Assembly (NCBI GenBank): GCA_963576475.1
Contig: OY754980.1
Location: 33,641,431-33,705,430 of the forward strand
Source: Molanna angustata
Lineage: Eukaryota; Arthropoda; Insecta; Trichoptera; Molannidae
Direction of reading: 5' to 3'
Length of the DNA: 64,000 nt
Below are positions 40,980 to 53,309 of the stretch, piece by piece (within the stretch, counting starts at the first letter, position 1; each line of letters begins with the position of its first letter). The notes beneath the pieces were generated by a model. It did not search any database, was not told the origin of the DNA, and worked only from the letters and a program-made list of their open reading frames with translations. The translations under genes and the position numbers were made by a program.

Positions 40980-41335
40980 AAACATACATATTCACGAGTA
41001 TTCTGCATAAGAACAAAACTTATTCTGTGTTCTCGAATATTCGCTTCTTCCATTCTCCGTTGCTTTGTAGGTAAGTTAGGAAAATAGTAGCAACAGTATT
41101 TTATAGAATTTACTAAACATTTTGCGTTATTTTTTTTGTGAAAAAAAATGTGACGACTGACTAATATACATATTCACGCGTATTCTGAATTTGAACAATC
41201 TTTCTTTTGTGTCCTCAAATATTCTCTCCTTCCATTCTTCGTTGGTTTGTTTGTTAAAAAAATGTTCCTTCAATATTTAATAGAATTAATTGATTTAGTC
41301 ACGATATTGCCTTTTGGAAATAAATGTGACTTTTA
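40980..41335 (+). repeat. two-copy ~180-bp tandem duplication
   Basis: The block ACATACATATTCACGAGTAT .. TTCCATTCTCCGTTGCTTTG .. ATAGAATT (40980-41155) recurs as ACATATTCACGCGTATTCTG .. TTCCATTCTTCGTTGGTTTG .. ATAGAATT (41166-41335), with many differences. It is an old local duplication. Confidence 0.8.
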
Positions 41336-41883
41336 TGCAAATCTGCAAAACTTAATTTCTGTTGATATGTCGCTCAATAAGTTCACCAATGAATCAGTTC
41401 TTCAGTTATTATTTTGTTAATTTTGGTCATATTTATTCTCATCACTAATTTAAAAGTAAACAATTTTAGGAATAAAAGTCGAAATCGCTCAAGGAAGCAA
41501 GTAATCCTTTTAAAATTTAATACTGTTATACGAAGCGGAATCAAGTTAAGGTCCCCCTAAATAAGGATTATATGTACCTTAAATTTGATAATGTACCTAC
41601 ACTCCGAAAGATTGTTTGTTCGCTTAAGGACTTATCTTAAGGACAAGAACTTTGAGTTGATTCCTATTTGGATATACAGTCTCATTCTGTGAGCGGCTTT
41701 ACGATTTGGATTTTTCGAAGTTTATGGGTGACTCGTCGAGAAGAATTATTTAAAAGTAAACAATGGAAAACAAGACACTTGACACAGATTTCCGATATTT
41801 TCACGTACATCTGACTTGACGTACGTCAAGTAAAAATTGTTTATATATCAAATTAAGATAAACTAAGTTTCATAAGATAAGAT
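41336..41883. other. no gene recognised
   Basis: AT-rich unique sequence. Confidence 0.4.
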
Positions 41884-42210
41884 AAGTTTCGCTGACCGCG
41901 CGCATGTCAAACCGAAGGAAGAGATGGCCGCTGGACACAACCTGCCATACCCCACTTGGAGAGCACTAAATAGATTGAGAACTGGGGTGTCGCGCTGCAA
42001 TAGTAACCTCAAAAAATGGGGCTACAAGGATGACGATACCTGCGAATGCGAGGACATACAGGACCACCAGCACCTTATGATATGTCCGAAAGTCGGAGAG
42101 ACATGCACGCGGGAGGACCTAATTGCCGCAAATGACAGGGCCGTACATGTGGCCAACTACTGGAAGTTCTTTATTTGATGAATCCGGACACGGAAAGTAA
42201 GTAAGTAAGA
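41884..42210 (+). pseudogene. LINE C-terminal fragment with (AAGT)n tail
   Basis: An open frame of ~95 codons (41890-42178) reads MAAGHNLPYPTWRALNRLRT, GVSRCNSNLKKWGYKDDDTC and ECEDIQDHQHLMICPKVGET, ending WKFFI. It is clearly homologous to the end of the ORF at 10632-13703 (GPGHQLPYLTWKTLNRLRVG, then CNCGEIQTDEHLLICQD), including the zinc-knuckle C and H positions. The tail is (TAAG)n at 42197-42210. A possible 11-bp duplication is AGATAAACTAA (41855-41865 and 42209-42219). It is a different subfamily from the young LINE. Confidence 0.9.
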
Positions 42211-42355
42211 TAAACTAAAATACAGGTCATGTTAAAGAAAAATACTTACATAATCTATTGTGTTATTGATTAATGGTACAATTCCAATTTGCAACATATG
42301 AAAAGAAAACTTTGCACACCTCGATGAATAAGTGATGTTTTTTTTTATCAAAGAT

Positions 42356-42529
42356 CAGGGGGGCAAGTCTGGTCGACCGTCGAAATCAAAACCCTCCATG
42401 TTTACCCATATCAGGGATATAATTATCATATGGAGTTTTATACTATGCTAGGATATTAAAGAACTGTTATGCTAGGATATTAAACATGCAAGGTTTTGAT
42501 TTCGAAGGTTGACCAGACTTGCCCCCCTG
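42356..42529. mobile_element. hAT-like foldback MITE, second copy
   Basis: The ends CAGGGGGGCAAGTCTGGTCG and GACCAGACTTGCCCCCCTG are inverted repeats. It is similar in ends and interior (CATATGGAGTT, ATCC/GGATAT) to the copy at 31217-31382. It contains a small internal duplication (ATGCTAGGATATTAAA twice). Confidence 0.85.
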
Positions 42530-42854
42530 GTCAGTGACTTTTCAAACTTAATGCAATGAATTACGGTCTAATTTTGACCTCTACGCGATCACTAGTTGCA
42601 TTTAGATCGTCGTATATACTTATTATCTCTATGGTGACAAATTTGTTAATGAAGGATTTATCAATAATATTATTTTTCTGTAGGTATGTAACGATTCTAC
42701 ATATATTATCAACAGCAAAACCGATGCAAATCATGGCAATATTGCATAACAAGCCTAGTTTAAATAGCCAAGCCGATAAATTATTTTTTGTTCTGCTTTC
42801 TTTCGTGGGTTTTTGAAAATAATTTCCAGTTAAAATTTTCTTGCAATCATTTCA

Positions 42855-43175
42855 ATAAGAAATGAGGAAATCAGACACGCCAGACAAAAGTTGTCGATGT
42901 CATAGATCGAGTTACAAAACTTAAATGGCAATGGGCAGGCCACAGGTCATGTTGCCAACAGGGAATGGATAAACGGGCGCCCAGATTTCTGAAATGAAGA
43001 CCATGGTATATGAAAAGGGGAATAGGCCGGCTTCAGAAATGGTGGGCCTATGATATTGTCCCCGTCTCTGGAAAGAGGTTCAAAAAGCCCAAAAGGACGA
43101 GTTGAAGTACTTAGAAGAGGCTTGCATCCAGTAGAGCCATCCTACGGAGTGGAGAGACGGCTAAAGGAAGAAAAG
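42855..43175 (+). pseudogene. RTE-type LINE 3' relic
   Basis: The plus strand reads ARQ, VVDVIDRVTKLKWQWAGH, then GIGRLQKWWAYDIVPVSGKR and YLEEACI with frameshifts. It is the same family as 14470-15012 and 40570-40865. Confidence 0.82.
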
Positions 43176-45380
43176 AAATAAGTAGCCAGTGAATATGGTT
43201 TCTTAGATGGGCAGCAGTAGTCTGCTTGTTTATTGTCATTGTGCAATGTGATGTGAAAATATATAGGTAAATAAAAAATATATTCTATTTTTTTAAAGGA
43301 AACGAATAAGAGAAAGGCACTTGTCTTGTCGATGAAAAAGATGATCCACGTTGGAGACAAATGAAGCCAATTAAAGTATTTTGCCAGGATGGAAATGTGT
43401 GGCTACCGATTATCTCTATATGCACCATGAGACACAGTATGAATCACGATTATAATATAGTAGCGAAAAAAGTGGAAATATGTTTTGGATCTACAGGGCG
43501 CAACAACATAAGGCAGGCAAAGTGAAAATACTAAAACTTCAAAAGAATTTTACGTCAAAAAAAAACTAAACTTTTGCTTTCAGTACATTTTCGTCAACTG
43601 TGTATTTATTAATTTCAAGATCAACTCGCTACTGCATAAAGTAAACCAACCGATGACAGGTCGTATGTCCTGTGGGTTTTGTGTCTTTTCGATGTCAAAA
43701 ATTTACCGTCTTATTTATAAACGTAAACTATAACATTTATGGTAGGTACCTACCCGGTAATAGAGCGTGATTAACGACAAAGTTTATTTATAAACCGTGA
43801 CTATCTTTATGACACCTTTTTTTAGTAGACGACAAGTTAGGACGGGTCGAAAGGTTGTTTAACTCTTGTCTAACGCGTCATACCAAATATTTCAAAATGG
43901 CGGATCTTTCACACATGATGGGATGCATAAATTTTGAGATTGACAGAAAAATTTAATACTTTTAACGTTTTTCCTTCTTATTCTTCATCGCAATCGTGTT
44001 TGAATTGACTCAACGCGGTGTTTGTTTTCATTTTCGATGTCAGGTTTCCAAAAATTGCATGCATTTATCTATATTTTGACATTTGTGAAGCCAATGCGGC
44101 CATATAAAAAAATGAGGTCGTTCGTAGTCATATCTTAGTATACGTTTTATTTTTTAATACCGAACTATTTTAGTCATGCTATCTAGTTGTGCCTTTAGTA
44201 AGCTATTAACGAAATCTAATAAGTATGTATGACCGTAATTAATTTAACACTTTCTTACACTCTGTGTAAGTGACAAGTCTGTTGATAAATGGTAATTGAT
44301 TTCAACTTTACAATGTAAAAAGAAAACAAACATCATTTTCATGCTATACCTGTTTCTATTGGCTGAAAACATTAGACCCGCCACTTGCACTGGGTTTAAG
44401 ACAGTGTTGGACATTCCAATGTAAAAAAATATGCAGTGTTCATCCTTAAATACCTGATTTCAATGTTCATTCTTTTCACTTTACTTATCCTTTTATTGCT
44501 TTAAACATTTATTTTTTAAACATTACATAAGAAGTTGAGAATCGAGAAACAAGGCATCTATATACAGGGTTTACGACCAGTCATCGGCTGGTTTACATGA
44601 TCACTTTGTGTTTAGTTAAATGATGTTAAAAATTGGTCATATAAATATCATTGACTTCCGACAGGAAAAAAATCCGAAATGCGATTTTTATTGTTTTTTT
44701 TTAATTATAGTTGTGGCGATGATATACACCACAAACAATTGGTCAATGGATATGTCATTCGTCGGATAGTCTCACATCTCATTTATATTAACGAAGATGG
44801 CCGAAGGACATCAGTTCCTGAACCAAATATGCAGCGCGGTTTGCCATTCGCATATCAGCCGACAGGACGACAACAGTGTTAACTCTTTAACAATTTGTGT
44901 AAAATTAATATCGACCCAAGCAATTTATCGAGTATTATATTGTAACTTATTTGAACCAAAAATAGATATAAATTACGTAAGTCCTCTTTTATTATGAAAC
45001 CCTTCATCACTCAATTACTGTTTCTTTTTCTACTAATTAACTGATTATCAAATTGCAATATCTTTTCTACTAATTAACTGATTATCAATAGTGATGTATG
45101 TATGTTATTGGGAAGTAATTTGAACACGTACTTAAAATCGCAAGCTTCTGATATATTATATTCTCAATTAAATAACAACCCCAATAGCATTCACACCGCT
45201 ATACAGCTAGTATTATACGTACTTGTACAATTACTTGATAGCTTGGAGGATATTGTATGATATAGGTACCTAATTTTGAAAATACTTTTTCGCATCTGCA
45301 AAATGAAATGAGCGTGGACCGTAAGTTTGATGGTAGTTTCCTGCTCAGCATTCAGAGTCTGTTGGTAATATGCCAGATCA
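43176..45380. other. no gene recognised
   Basis: The 2.2 kb hold no supported gene. 44625-44680 resembles 36845-36900. Small open frames at 44679-44997 overlap each other and look like chance. Confidence 0.4.
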
Positions 45381-45387
45381 GCTGGGC

Positions 45388-45421
45388 ACCACCACCACCA
45401 CCACCACCACCACCACCACCT
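45388..45421 (+). repeat. (ACC)n microsatellite
   Basis: Eleven uninterrupted ACC triplets. Confidence 0.97.
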
Positions 45422-45561
45422 GCTATCATACATACCTCGTACCTACTGCTTTATATCCGGCACAACTATTCGTGCATAGTTTTGACTAACTTGGATGCAT
45501 TATCAAAAGTACTGAAAACCTTCCTGATTGCAAACAATTGCAAGTTATTGAACAATATTAT

Positions 45562-45719
45562 ATGGGTCGATGGCGGAGCGGTTAGCGCATTGGGTTAGTA
45601 ATCCAGTAGTCGCGAGTTCGAATCATGCCTCGAACGATTTCGTTCACCTTTAGCACAAGCATTTATCCTTATTTTAGGGAACGTAGGAAGATGTATATGT
45701 ACTTGTCTAAAAAAATATA
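45562..45719 (+). mobile_element. tRNA-derived SINE, family 1
   Basis: It starts ATGGGTCGATGGCGGAGCGG (A-box) and has B-box GAGTTCGAATC, the body AGCACAAGCATTTATCC and GGGAACGTAGGAAGATGTAT, and a short A tail. It is the same family as 38575-38764. Confidence 0.88.
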
Positions 45720-45819
45720 CAATTGAAAGTATATTGAAAATACACGTCAAATTTTTGTATCCTTCAAAAGTAATGATTTTCTGTCATTGTTTCTAAAAAA
45801 CAAAAATAAAATCAACAAG

Positions 45820-46010
45820 AAGGGTATGCAAATAGAACGATGAATGATCGATTGAAAAATATGGAAATTGAGGATAGTCGCAGTGTGGGTAGGAGGCATA
45901 TCTCTTGGCTAAGGAATATCAGTAAATGAACCGGAATTCATACAGTGGAAGATAGCTCAAAACATCCTTTGCCAGAGCCGATGTTTAGGGAATCCGACCA
46001 TGGTACGGAG
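45820..46010 (+). pseudogene. LINE C-terminal relic
   Basis: The plus strand reads GYANRTMNDRLKNMEIEDSR and VGRRHISWLRNISK, then a stop and TGIHTVEDSS. The usual form is GRRRISWLRNLRQWTG. It is an old fragment. Confidence 0.65.
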
Positions 46011-46079
46011 AAAAAAAGGACATAAGAAGATAATGTACTATATAGTAAAATTTTAATATTTGTGGATCAAAAATATATA

Positions 46080-46270
46080 TTTCCTTTCTCCTTTAGCCAA
46101 CTCTCCAGTGATGGAAGTAGGCCTCTTGTAAATATTACCATTCATCTCTTATTTGGGATTTTTGCACCCATTAAATTCCAGTGGTAAAGACATTATTATA
46201 ATCGGCCATCTTTTCTGTTGTCTATTCACCTTTTCATATCCCATAGTTAGAACTCTAGAAGTTTCCATCT
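46080..46270 (-). pseudogene. RTE-type LINE 3' relic
   Basis: The minus strand reads GYEKVNRQQKRWPI and a terminal NIYKRPTSITGE-like text, the end of the family at 14470-15012. It is strongly decayed. Confidence 0.6.
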
Positions 46271-46317
46271 GTGTATTCTTGTTTGGCAACATAATCTTTC
46301 AATTACCTAGGTACTGC

Positions 46318-46659
46318 CTAAAAGACTTTGAAATCTGCTAAAGAGAATGTTATTTCGGACCTTGAAAAGACCCGGATCATAAATACCTGATTGTTAATTT
46401 TTGATATTTTGACTTCCGAAAGGCGGGCGAGGTTGTGATGATTTTGGAATGAATCCAGTTCTGGTAATTGCGTTTTATTTGAGACGTGTAAACACATGTA
46501 GCCATAGCTGGCTTCTGACTGTACCAGATAGGGGATGTCCATGGGGGTGTTGGAAGTAGGTGCATGCGAATCTTTACTGTCCACGATGTATGAGCTACTT
46601 GCGATACTCACAGCCACCCGATTGCGCAGATCGATTAGAGACCATTCAAAGCCCATCAT
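46318..46659 (-). other. unrecognised 113-codon open frame
   Basis: The frame encodes a 113-residue sequence rich in serine and hydrophobic residues that I do not recognise. No motif, signal peptide or splice context supports it, and it overlaps other open frames. It may be a retroelement fragment or chance. Confidence 0.2.
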
Positions 46660-46779
46660 ATGAAACGCAGCTCCTGGAGTCTTTTATATATTTATTTTAC
46701 ATTTTTTTATTTTATATTTCTTCTTCCTCCTCCTCCTTGGCTTAATCTGAGGATGGCAGCTACACTCATTCAACTGACC

Positions 46780-46990
46780 AATGTAGGCCGGTCTTGGGCA
46801 GATTGAATGGCTCCAATGATTGAAGATCCTGTAGCGATCTTGGGGCTAAGTTTCGACCATATTAAATTTGGAGAGGCTGCAGCCCCATCCTAGGTTTCTG
46901 GGCAAAAGGTCTTGGCAAAATGCTTCGATCGACGGTGACATGTCACAAGAGGCGAAGGTTCAGCTACAGTCATCATTTTTATTGTGGCAC
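46780..46990 (-). repeat. dispersed repeat, shared with 27215-27440
   Basis: It shares TGACATGTCACCGTCGATCG, GACCTTTTGCCCAGAAAC and GCAGCCTCTCCAAATTT with the plus-strand copy. Confidence 0.5.
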
Positions 46991-47044
46991 CCCTATCCGA
47001 GAGGAGGGCAGAACAAGTTGTTCGATCTGCCATTTCGCAACGCC

Positions 47045-47192
47045 GCATGTCATTTTATACGCTTGCACAGTGTGCCTTTTTATTGAGTTCCTTTAATTTT
47101 GAAGGTTCCATATATTTTAATAATGAGAAACTGAAGCGTTTGAAAATAAGCTGAAAAACAGCATCGTCCTCTATGAAGTAACGAAGAAACCT
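47045..47192 (+). mobile_element. LTR-element 3' internal end, left of insertion
   Basis: It matches the complement of 53454-53620 (TACGCTTGCACA, TTATTGAGTTCC, TAATGAGAAACTGAAGCGTT, ACAGCATCGTCCTCTATGAA). It is separated from its continuation at 50563 by the DNA element at 47193-50560. The purine-rich GAAGTAACGAAGAAA before the LTR may be a polypurine tract. Confidence 0.75.
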
Positions 47193-49054
47193 CCCATATA
47201 GCCAATTCCAGTCGCCGTGTCGACATGTGTCGACACGGTTTGTGTCGAAACATTGTATTCTAGTAACATATTTCAGTCGCCGTGTGCACACTGTGTCGTA
47301 ACGGCGACTAGAAATGGGGAGGAGTGGACACAGTAACATTCGGTCACAATGTTCCGACGCCGTGTGGTAACATTGTTACCAGTTTGCGACCGCATTTAGT
47401 TCATCATTCACTCACTTGCTTTCAACTCGTGTGACGTTTATGCGAGAATGATAGATAAAAAAAAAACAATACAACACCGCCATTAAAGTTTGTCAAGTGT
47501 TTATTTTGAATATTGCTAAATATGACTTTATAAGGCTACATTTTTAATGGGAAAAGAAATTCATTGTGTAATTTGTTAAAATAGGTTGAAATTGTCCAAC
47601 GGGACACCATGTAATCGTAATTTAAACAATAATAGCGAAATATTTATTATATTTTCACTAAAAAAAATCATGCATTTAGAAAGCTCTGAAGCTTTTGTTT
47701 CAATAAATAACAAATTATAATACTAAAAATTTGTTATATAATCAACAAAAAGCATAAAATTGTGGTGAATAATAAAACAAAATTATATTTGACATATAGC
47801 ATATTGTGGTCGCAATCTAGTCACAAAGTTACCACACAAAGTCGACATGTGTCGACATGTTTCGACATGTTTCCAGAAGTTGTAACAAAGTTACCGAATT
47901 TACAAAATGGCTTCACGTCCTTTTTGCTACCAGTTATTCTCAAAGTTTTAGAAACTTCACAACATTATTTATTTATTTGTTTAATAATACGCTAACAAAA
48001 GCATTTACAAACAAAAATATAGCAAAAAATATTATGAACGATTTTTTTAGACGAAGAAAGACTTAAATACACAAGAATCATTCAAATAGGTTTATTTTGG
48101 ATGCATGAACATAATATATGAAAAAAACGTAATAACCCAATCAAAAAATGCACACCTACCTCAAATGGAGTATTATTGATTTTTAGAAGGATGATTAGAG
48201 AACTATTATTGGGATTACAAATCCAGATTTGCAAATTTCAAAAATATGTGCAAATTGGCTGTCAAAAAACTGTTTTTTTCGTTCTTTTTAAACAATATCA
48301 CTATAACTTTTTTTTAATAAAAATTAAATTTACTAAGAATTGATTTTTTTATATAAATGAACCCTTTTTTACAAAATTTAAAATATTTAAGATTTCTTCA
48401 ATCTTTCAAATTGGATTATGGCTAAATGACACGTCCTATAGAAAAATTAAAACTACTTTTCGTACAAAACGAGGACTAATATCAAACTTATTTCATACTA
48501 GGTAATAAGTTAGTAGCGAAATAAGTTAGTAGAAACATTTTTTTAAACTACTAACAAAATTTTATTACTAACTACATACAAAATTTATTTAAATTTTTCG
48601 CGAATAACGCGAATTATGACGTTTTTGGAAAATATCACCGATTTTTTGTCATTTTTACCGTCATTTTCGCAAAAAAATAACAAATTGTTTTGATTATTTA
48701 CAGTTGAGACATTTCAGGTAATTTTATTTGTTGTTTTACGTTGTGTTTGGAGTATTTTTAAATAAAATAATGTCGATTCAGAAAGATTTTTATCTTCATA
48801 CAATACTGTTTTGTATGAAGTTTGACAGAATAACCAATATTAAAGAAAACAATTTGGCTGCAATGTATATTTTCAATTTTGAAGCAATTTAAATTTGATG
48901 CAAAAAAATGTTATTTAGGGTGATAAAGTTCTATTTGTTTGTAATTTTTCAAACAATTTAAATTTTAATTATATAAATTATTTAAGCATATTATCTTTTA
49001 TAATGCAAACAGAACTTGCAATTCTAAATTTTAAACAATTCTAAACATCACTTT

Positions 49055-49185
49055 TCTTAAAAAAAATAACACCGCTTTCACAAAAAATAACACCGACTTC
49101 TTAAAAATAACACCCCTTTCTTAAAAAATAACACCGCTTTTCTATAAAAATAACACCGCTTTTCAAAAAAAAAAACACCGATAAA
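49055..49185 (+). repeat. minisatellite, ~24-bp unit
   Basis: AAAAATAACACCGCTTTTC and variants recur six times. Confidence 0.85.
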
Positions 49186-49554
49186 TTCAGGTCTCTAGTC
49201 ATGACTCATGCTCATAGCACATCGACTAGTGTGCACGCTGCACGCTCCAGTGCTGTGTTGTTACGAATCAGAATCGCTAGTATTTTTTCTATCTATAATA
49301 ATAATATGATACGCCATCTTTTTTGGTTTGTCCGAACAAACAATTAAAAGTAAAACAATTTTACCTCAAATAATGTTCGCGTTCAAAAATATTCATTATT
49401 AATTTAATAATGATACAGATATGGCTGACAATTTAGGCAGCGAGAACCAAACGCCACATTTTTCTATAACGATTGTCATTACAGTGATTTTAAAAATAGA
49501 GGAATTTGGGCAATTTTTTTTTTAAATAGAGGCATTTGGGATTTTAAAAATAGA

Positions 49555-49612
49555 GGCGCGAAGCGGCAAAAGGGCCTGGGCCGCGGGAGCAGAAGGGGCG
49601 AAGCCCCTAGTA
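49555..49612 (+). other. candidate Helitron 3' terminus
   Basis: GC-rich text ends with the hairpin AGGGGC-GAA-GCCCCT (49594-49608), overlapping CTAG (49607-49610) followed by T. This is the form of Helitron/Helentron 3' ends (hairpin, then CTRR). The matching 5' end was not located, so the extent is unknown. Confidence 0.45.
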
Positions 49613-50565
49613 TAATATACAATTTAGTTGTTTTTACATTGCGAACATATGAACACTCCGAGAGCTACGACTAAATGATTAATAATAATATATTTATTTT
49701 CTTTACAAAAAGACCTAAAGGAAAACAAATAGGTATCTCTGATTATAAATAATTAAAAAAAAAATACAGATGTAATAATACAGTAAGGAAATATAATGAT
49801 GTAGGTATTCGAGGTATCATGTTAAGTGTTCAAAAAAAAATTCTATTTGTCAAACTAAGTAGGAAAAATTCCTGTTTAGGTAGACAATCAATACACATTA
49901 CTATTTATTCACATCAGATAAATACGAATACGGCTTTAGATGAACTAATTAAACATAGTTAGAAAGGTATCATAAACTAAGAGCACATTTCGCTCATATA
50001 TTTGGAAATGAAATATTTAAATAGGTAAATAAAAATATTTACTTGGAGTTAGGTTTTATAAATTAATTAACTTTTTCACTTTTCTGTAGAAAGTCGATGA
50101 CTGACGGAATCGTTTTGGTTGTTTGCTCATAATGAATGCAATTTTGATGACAATACGTGGCACTCTATCGAAACAGTTTGAGAAGTTATGACATTTTCTT
50201 TACATTTAGCATTGTAATGATCGCGACTAGAAGTGTGGTAACAGTGTGGTAACGTTACCACACATTGTGTGTAGATTTAAATATTCTGGTAACAATGTTT
50301 CCACACTGTTACCACACGTTACTACACTTTTTCCCAAAGTGTACACTAGTCGCAAACTAGTCGCAAACTAGTCGCAAAGTGTATAGAATAAAAGTCTACA
50401 CAATGTGTACACTTTGTGTCGACACGGTGTCGACACAAAGTCCACACTTTGTTACCGAATTTTTTCGGTCACAAAGTGTGGTAACTGTTACCACACTTTC
50501 AGACACTGCGACTACTTGTGACTACTTTGAAAATTTTGTGACCGAAAATGGCTATATGGGCTTTT

Positions 50566-50815
50566 TGTAACGCCATCTATTGAGAAATTAATAAGGAAAA
50601 ACGCCGGGCACACAACACACCTTCTATATATAACATCAGTCACTCATACTGTCTAGCTCGCACTCACACTATCACGTATCTTACAATATTAATTTTAAAT
50701 AATCTTTTCTGTATTTTATGAACAATTAAATTTATTTATTAAATCTAGAAACTATTGGATTTTAGTCCCGTCTGGCGTCATTTAAGTGAACTCTGAATCA
50801 TTAAACGGCGCTACA
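50566..50815 (+). mobile_element. candidate Ty3/gypsy-type LTR
   Basis: The 250-bp block begins TGTAACGCC and ends GGCGCTACA, the TG..CA ends and inverted termini usual for gypsy-type LTRs in insects. It contains TATATATAACATCAGTC (TATA plus an initiator-like TCAGT). It follows the internal end at 47045-47192 once the DNA element is removed. A truncated minus-strand copy is at 53310-53453. Confidence 0.65.
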
Positions 50816-51489
50816 TAAATAATTAAATATTATTTTAAAATAATTTATCTAAGAAAATAGGACATAGTATTTTTCCACAGATTCGAGTTATTAAGACGGA
50901 ATGGTTTCGCCGAGGTGTCTCGGCATTATCGAGGTCTAAAGTAAACTAAATTCGACAAGAATAATATAATTCTTTTTCTTTTTTGTTTACTATTCTTTTA
51001 TTACATGTGAAAATATGAAAATTACAGCTGAATAAAGATACTCAACTGTGTAAAATAACAGTCCCTGAACAGGCTTTTGCGTAGTAGGGCGTTATTAGTC
51101 AGTTTATATAATGTCATATTTGTTTTGTATATTAATAATTAATAAATAAATAAAGTTGAATAAATAATGTAAAAATATAAATCGAATATTATGCGGAAAA
51201 ATACTATGTTCATTTTGTTTATTATTTTTGAACTCTCTGTTAACACAAAAAGATTAGAATAATTATCATGTAATAATTGAAATCTTCAAATTGCAATTCG
51301 TTTTATAATCTAGATGAGTAATTAAATTATTTTTTGCGTAACATCTTATGACAATTTATGAAGTTGGTATGTTTGCACGTTAAACTTAAATCAAATATTC
51401 ACTAGTCAGTGTAATGTTGCCTTTGATGAAGTGTTTAAAGCTGATGCTAGACTAGAGGTACCTATCTATGTAATGTAAACTGAAGCTAG
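50816..51489. other. no gene recognised
   Basis: AT-rich sequence. Confidence 0.4.
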
Positions 51490-52345
51490 TGCTGTATCAA
51501 GTACTCCAAGCCCCTGGGCTTGGCTTCCACAGTTTATCTTCTTGTTCATGTGGAACTATGTGCAAGTGGTGGATGTTAGTTATGTATGCATATAGGTGGA
51601 AGTGGAAATCACACACAACTTTAGATGAGTTTGCTGCTTCAAAACGAATTGAGAATTCTGTAAATGGTACATTGCTATATATCATGCACTCTTGTGTCCT
51701 CCCAGTGTTATAAATGGGTACATTAGGAGGACTTTGTGTTGTTGAAATGGGGATATTTAGAAAAGGAATATTAAAAAAATGTTTGTTTGCTATAATTATG
51801 TTATATGGAATGATATTCCCATAATTAATATTAATTTTATTTCTAAAAAACAAACCTCCTCAAAAATACTCCATCTTGAAGAACACAAGAGGTAAAACAT
51901 CGGGTAACTATTTGGTGCCAAAAATGAATACAAAATTTGGGCAAAGATTTTTTGTATTTACTGCACCTCGAATTTATAATAAACTGCCATCGGACTTAAA
52001 GGGTTAACTCAATTCAAAGCCCGTGGTACCAAGTGGCTACTCGATGTGGGTAGAACCCAAAATGAAAGTAACGTTGCAACAATAATTTCTTAACTTATTA
52101 TTTTTTGTTGTCTGTTTAGATTGTGTGTACCTATTTCACTTTTAAAACTGTATTTTTTAATTTAAAATATGTAATTATTCCTAATGTTTATTTTTATAGA
52201 TTTCGTATTGTTTTGTTTTTTACTGTAATGTAATAATTTCACAAATGTACAGGTGGCTGCTTCAGAACAGATTTATTCTAGTGAGGCGGCTATCTTATAT
52301 TAAAATAATGTATACATATGTTTATATGATCATAAATAAATAAAT
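51490..52345 (+). pseudogene. LINE 3' end (CR1-like), decayed
   Basis: 51870-52090 reads NTRGKTSGNYLVPKMNTKFG, QRFFVFTAPRIYNKLPSDLK and, after a frameshift, TQFKARGTKWLLD. This is the C-terminus of CR1/L2-type LINE proteins (GQRSF...P..WN.LP..L+....FK). A 3' untranslated stretch and an (AAAT)n tail (52334-52356) follow. The upstream part to 51490 is doubtful. Confidence 0.7.
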
Positions 52346-52620
52346 AAATAAATAAATTCAAGTATATATATGTGCACATGAGTAGGTAGGTATGTATTGT
52401 GGTACATTAAAATTTTGAGATTCAATATTTGTTACACTTTATCATACCTAATACTGTTTATTCCTTTTCTAGCGGCCCCAGTATGTTCGCTATAATTATG
52501 ATAGGTATATCGAAAGATATTCCCATAATTCAAGTATATGTGCACATTGCACATGGGTAGGTATGTATTGTGGTACATTATAATTTTGAGATTCAATATT
52601 TGTTACACTATATCCTAGAT
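52346..52620 (+). repeat. short local direct duplication
   Basis: CAAGTATATATATGTGCACA .. TGTTACACTTTATC (52358-52444) recurs as CAAGTATATGTGCACATTGC .. TGTTACACTATATC (52532-52615). Confidence 0.85.
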
Positions 52621-53309
52621 ACCTCCCTTCATACCTACAACAAGATCACACAGTGTGACCTTTACATTCGGACTCTCATCAAACAAATCATTCAAATATG
52701 TGTCATCACCATTCAAGTTCAAGTTTAGTTTTGTGATATTATGTGAGGTGTATATCAAGAGGCATATGGGATATTAATTTCTGTACCAGACCACCTATGC
52801 TCACTTCTCCATCTTCCTGTCACTGCTGGGTAAAACCAGTTTCTAAATAGAATTATAAGGTACAGAAGCCGCGTGCGACATAAATTTCGAATTCAAATGT
52901 ATGACAAGTTTTATTTACATGTGTGTGTGAGGCGGTAGATCGGTAGGGTGTACGTATACTGCATAGAAAAGATATGTTATGTTTACCTACTACTACCTAC
53001 GTGTTCTATGACTGTATTGATGGCCGGGCGAGTGAAACTCTGTACTTTGTTCGTAGTTTTAGTTGTCATACTTTCATTGCGCTGACTAGGTATCTGTATC
53101 ATATAATGATCTAAGGTTTTCTAATAAAATAAAGGAAAGTATGAATATACTTGGTAGTGACATATATTTTACTTTCATTTTTATTGTTTTTATATATTTA
53201 TTCTTTTTTATGGTTTTGTAAATGCGCACGATTATGAATCTCAGATTTGTAAATCTATGTTACGAAAAACTACATTATTGGTCTTGGTTGTTCATAAAAT
53301 ACAGAAAAG
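52621..53309. other. no gene recognised
   Basis: Nothing supported. Confidence 0.4.

Larger units (their letters stand above)
47191..50562. mobile_element. 3.37-kb TIR DNA element with complex subterminal repeats
   Basis: The element 47193-50560 (3368 bp) has ends CCCATATAGCCA and TGGCTATATGGG, and is flanked by CT at both sides. Both end regions (47193-47905 and 50222-50560) are packed with short motifs in both orientations: GTGTCGACAC, TGTGGTAAC/GTTACCACA, and CTAGTCGCAAA three times in tandem (50346-50378). These look like transposase-binding arrays. The interior codes for nothing I can support, so it is non-autonomous. The empty relative at 53310-53620 proves both boundaries. A 2-bp, non-TA duplication with subterminal arrays points to the CACTA/CMC group, but the class is open. 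Confidence 0.8.

Noticed and set aside
44679..44997. Two overlapping ~67-codon plus-strand frames
   Set aside because: They overlap in different frames with no motif; most likely chance.
45191..45598. Proteins with poly-Trp or poly-Pro runs
   Set aside because: They are translations of the (ACC)n microsatellite.
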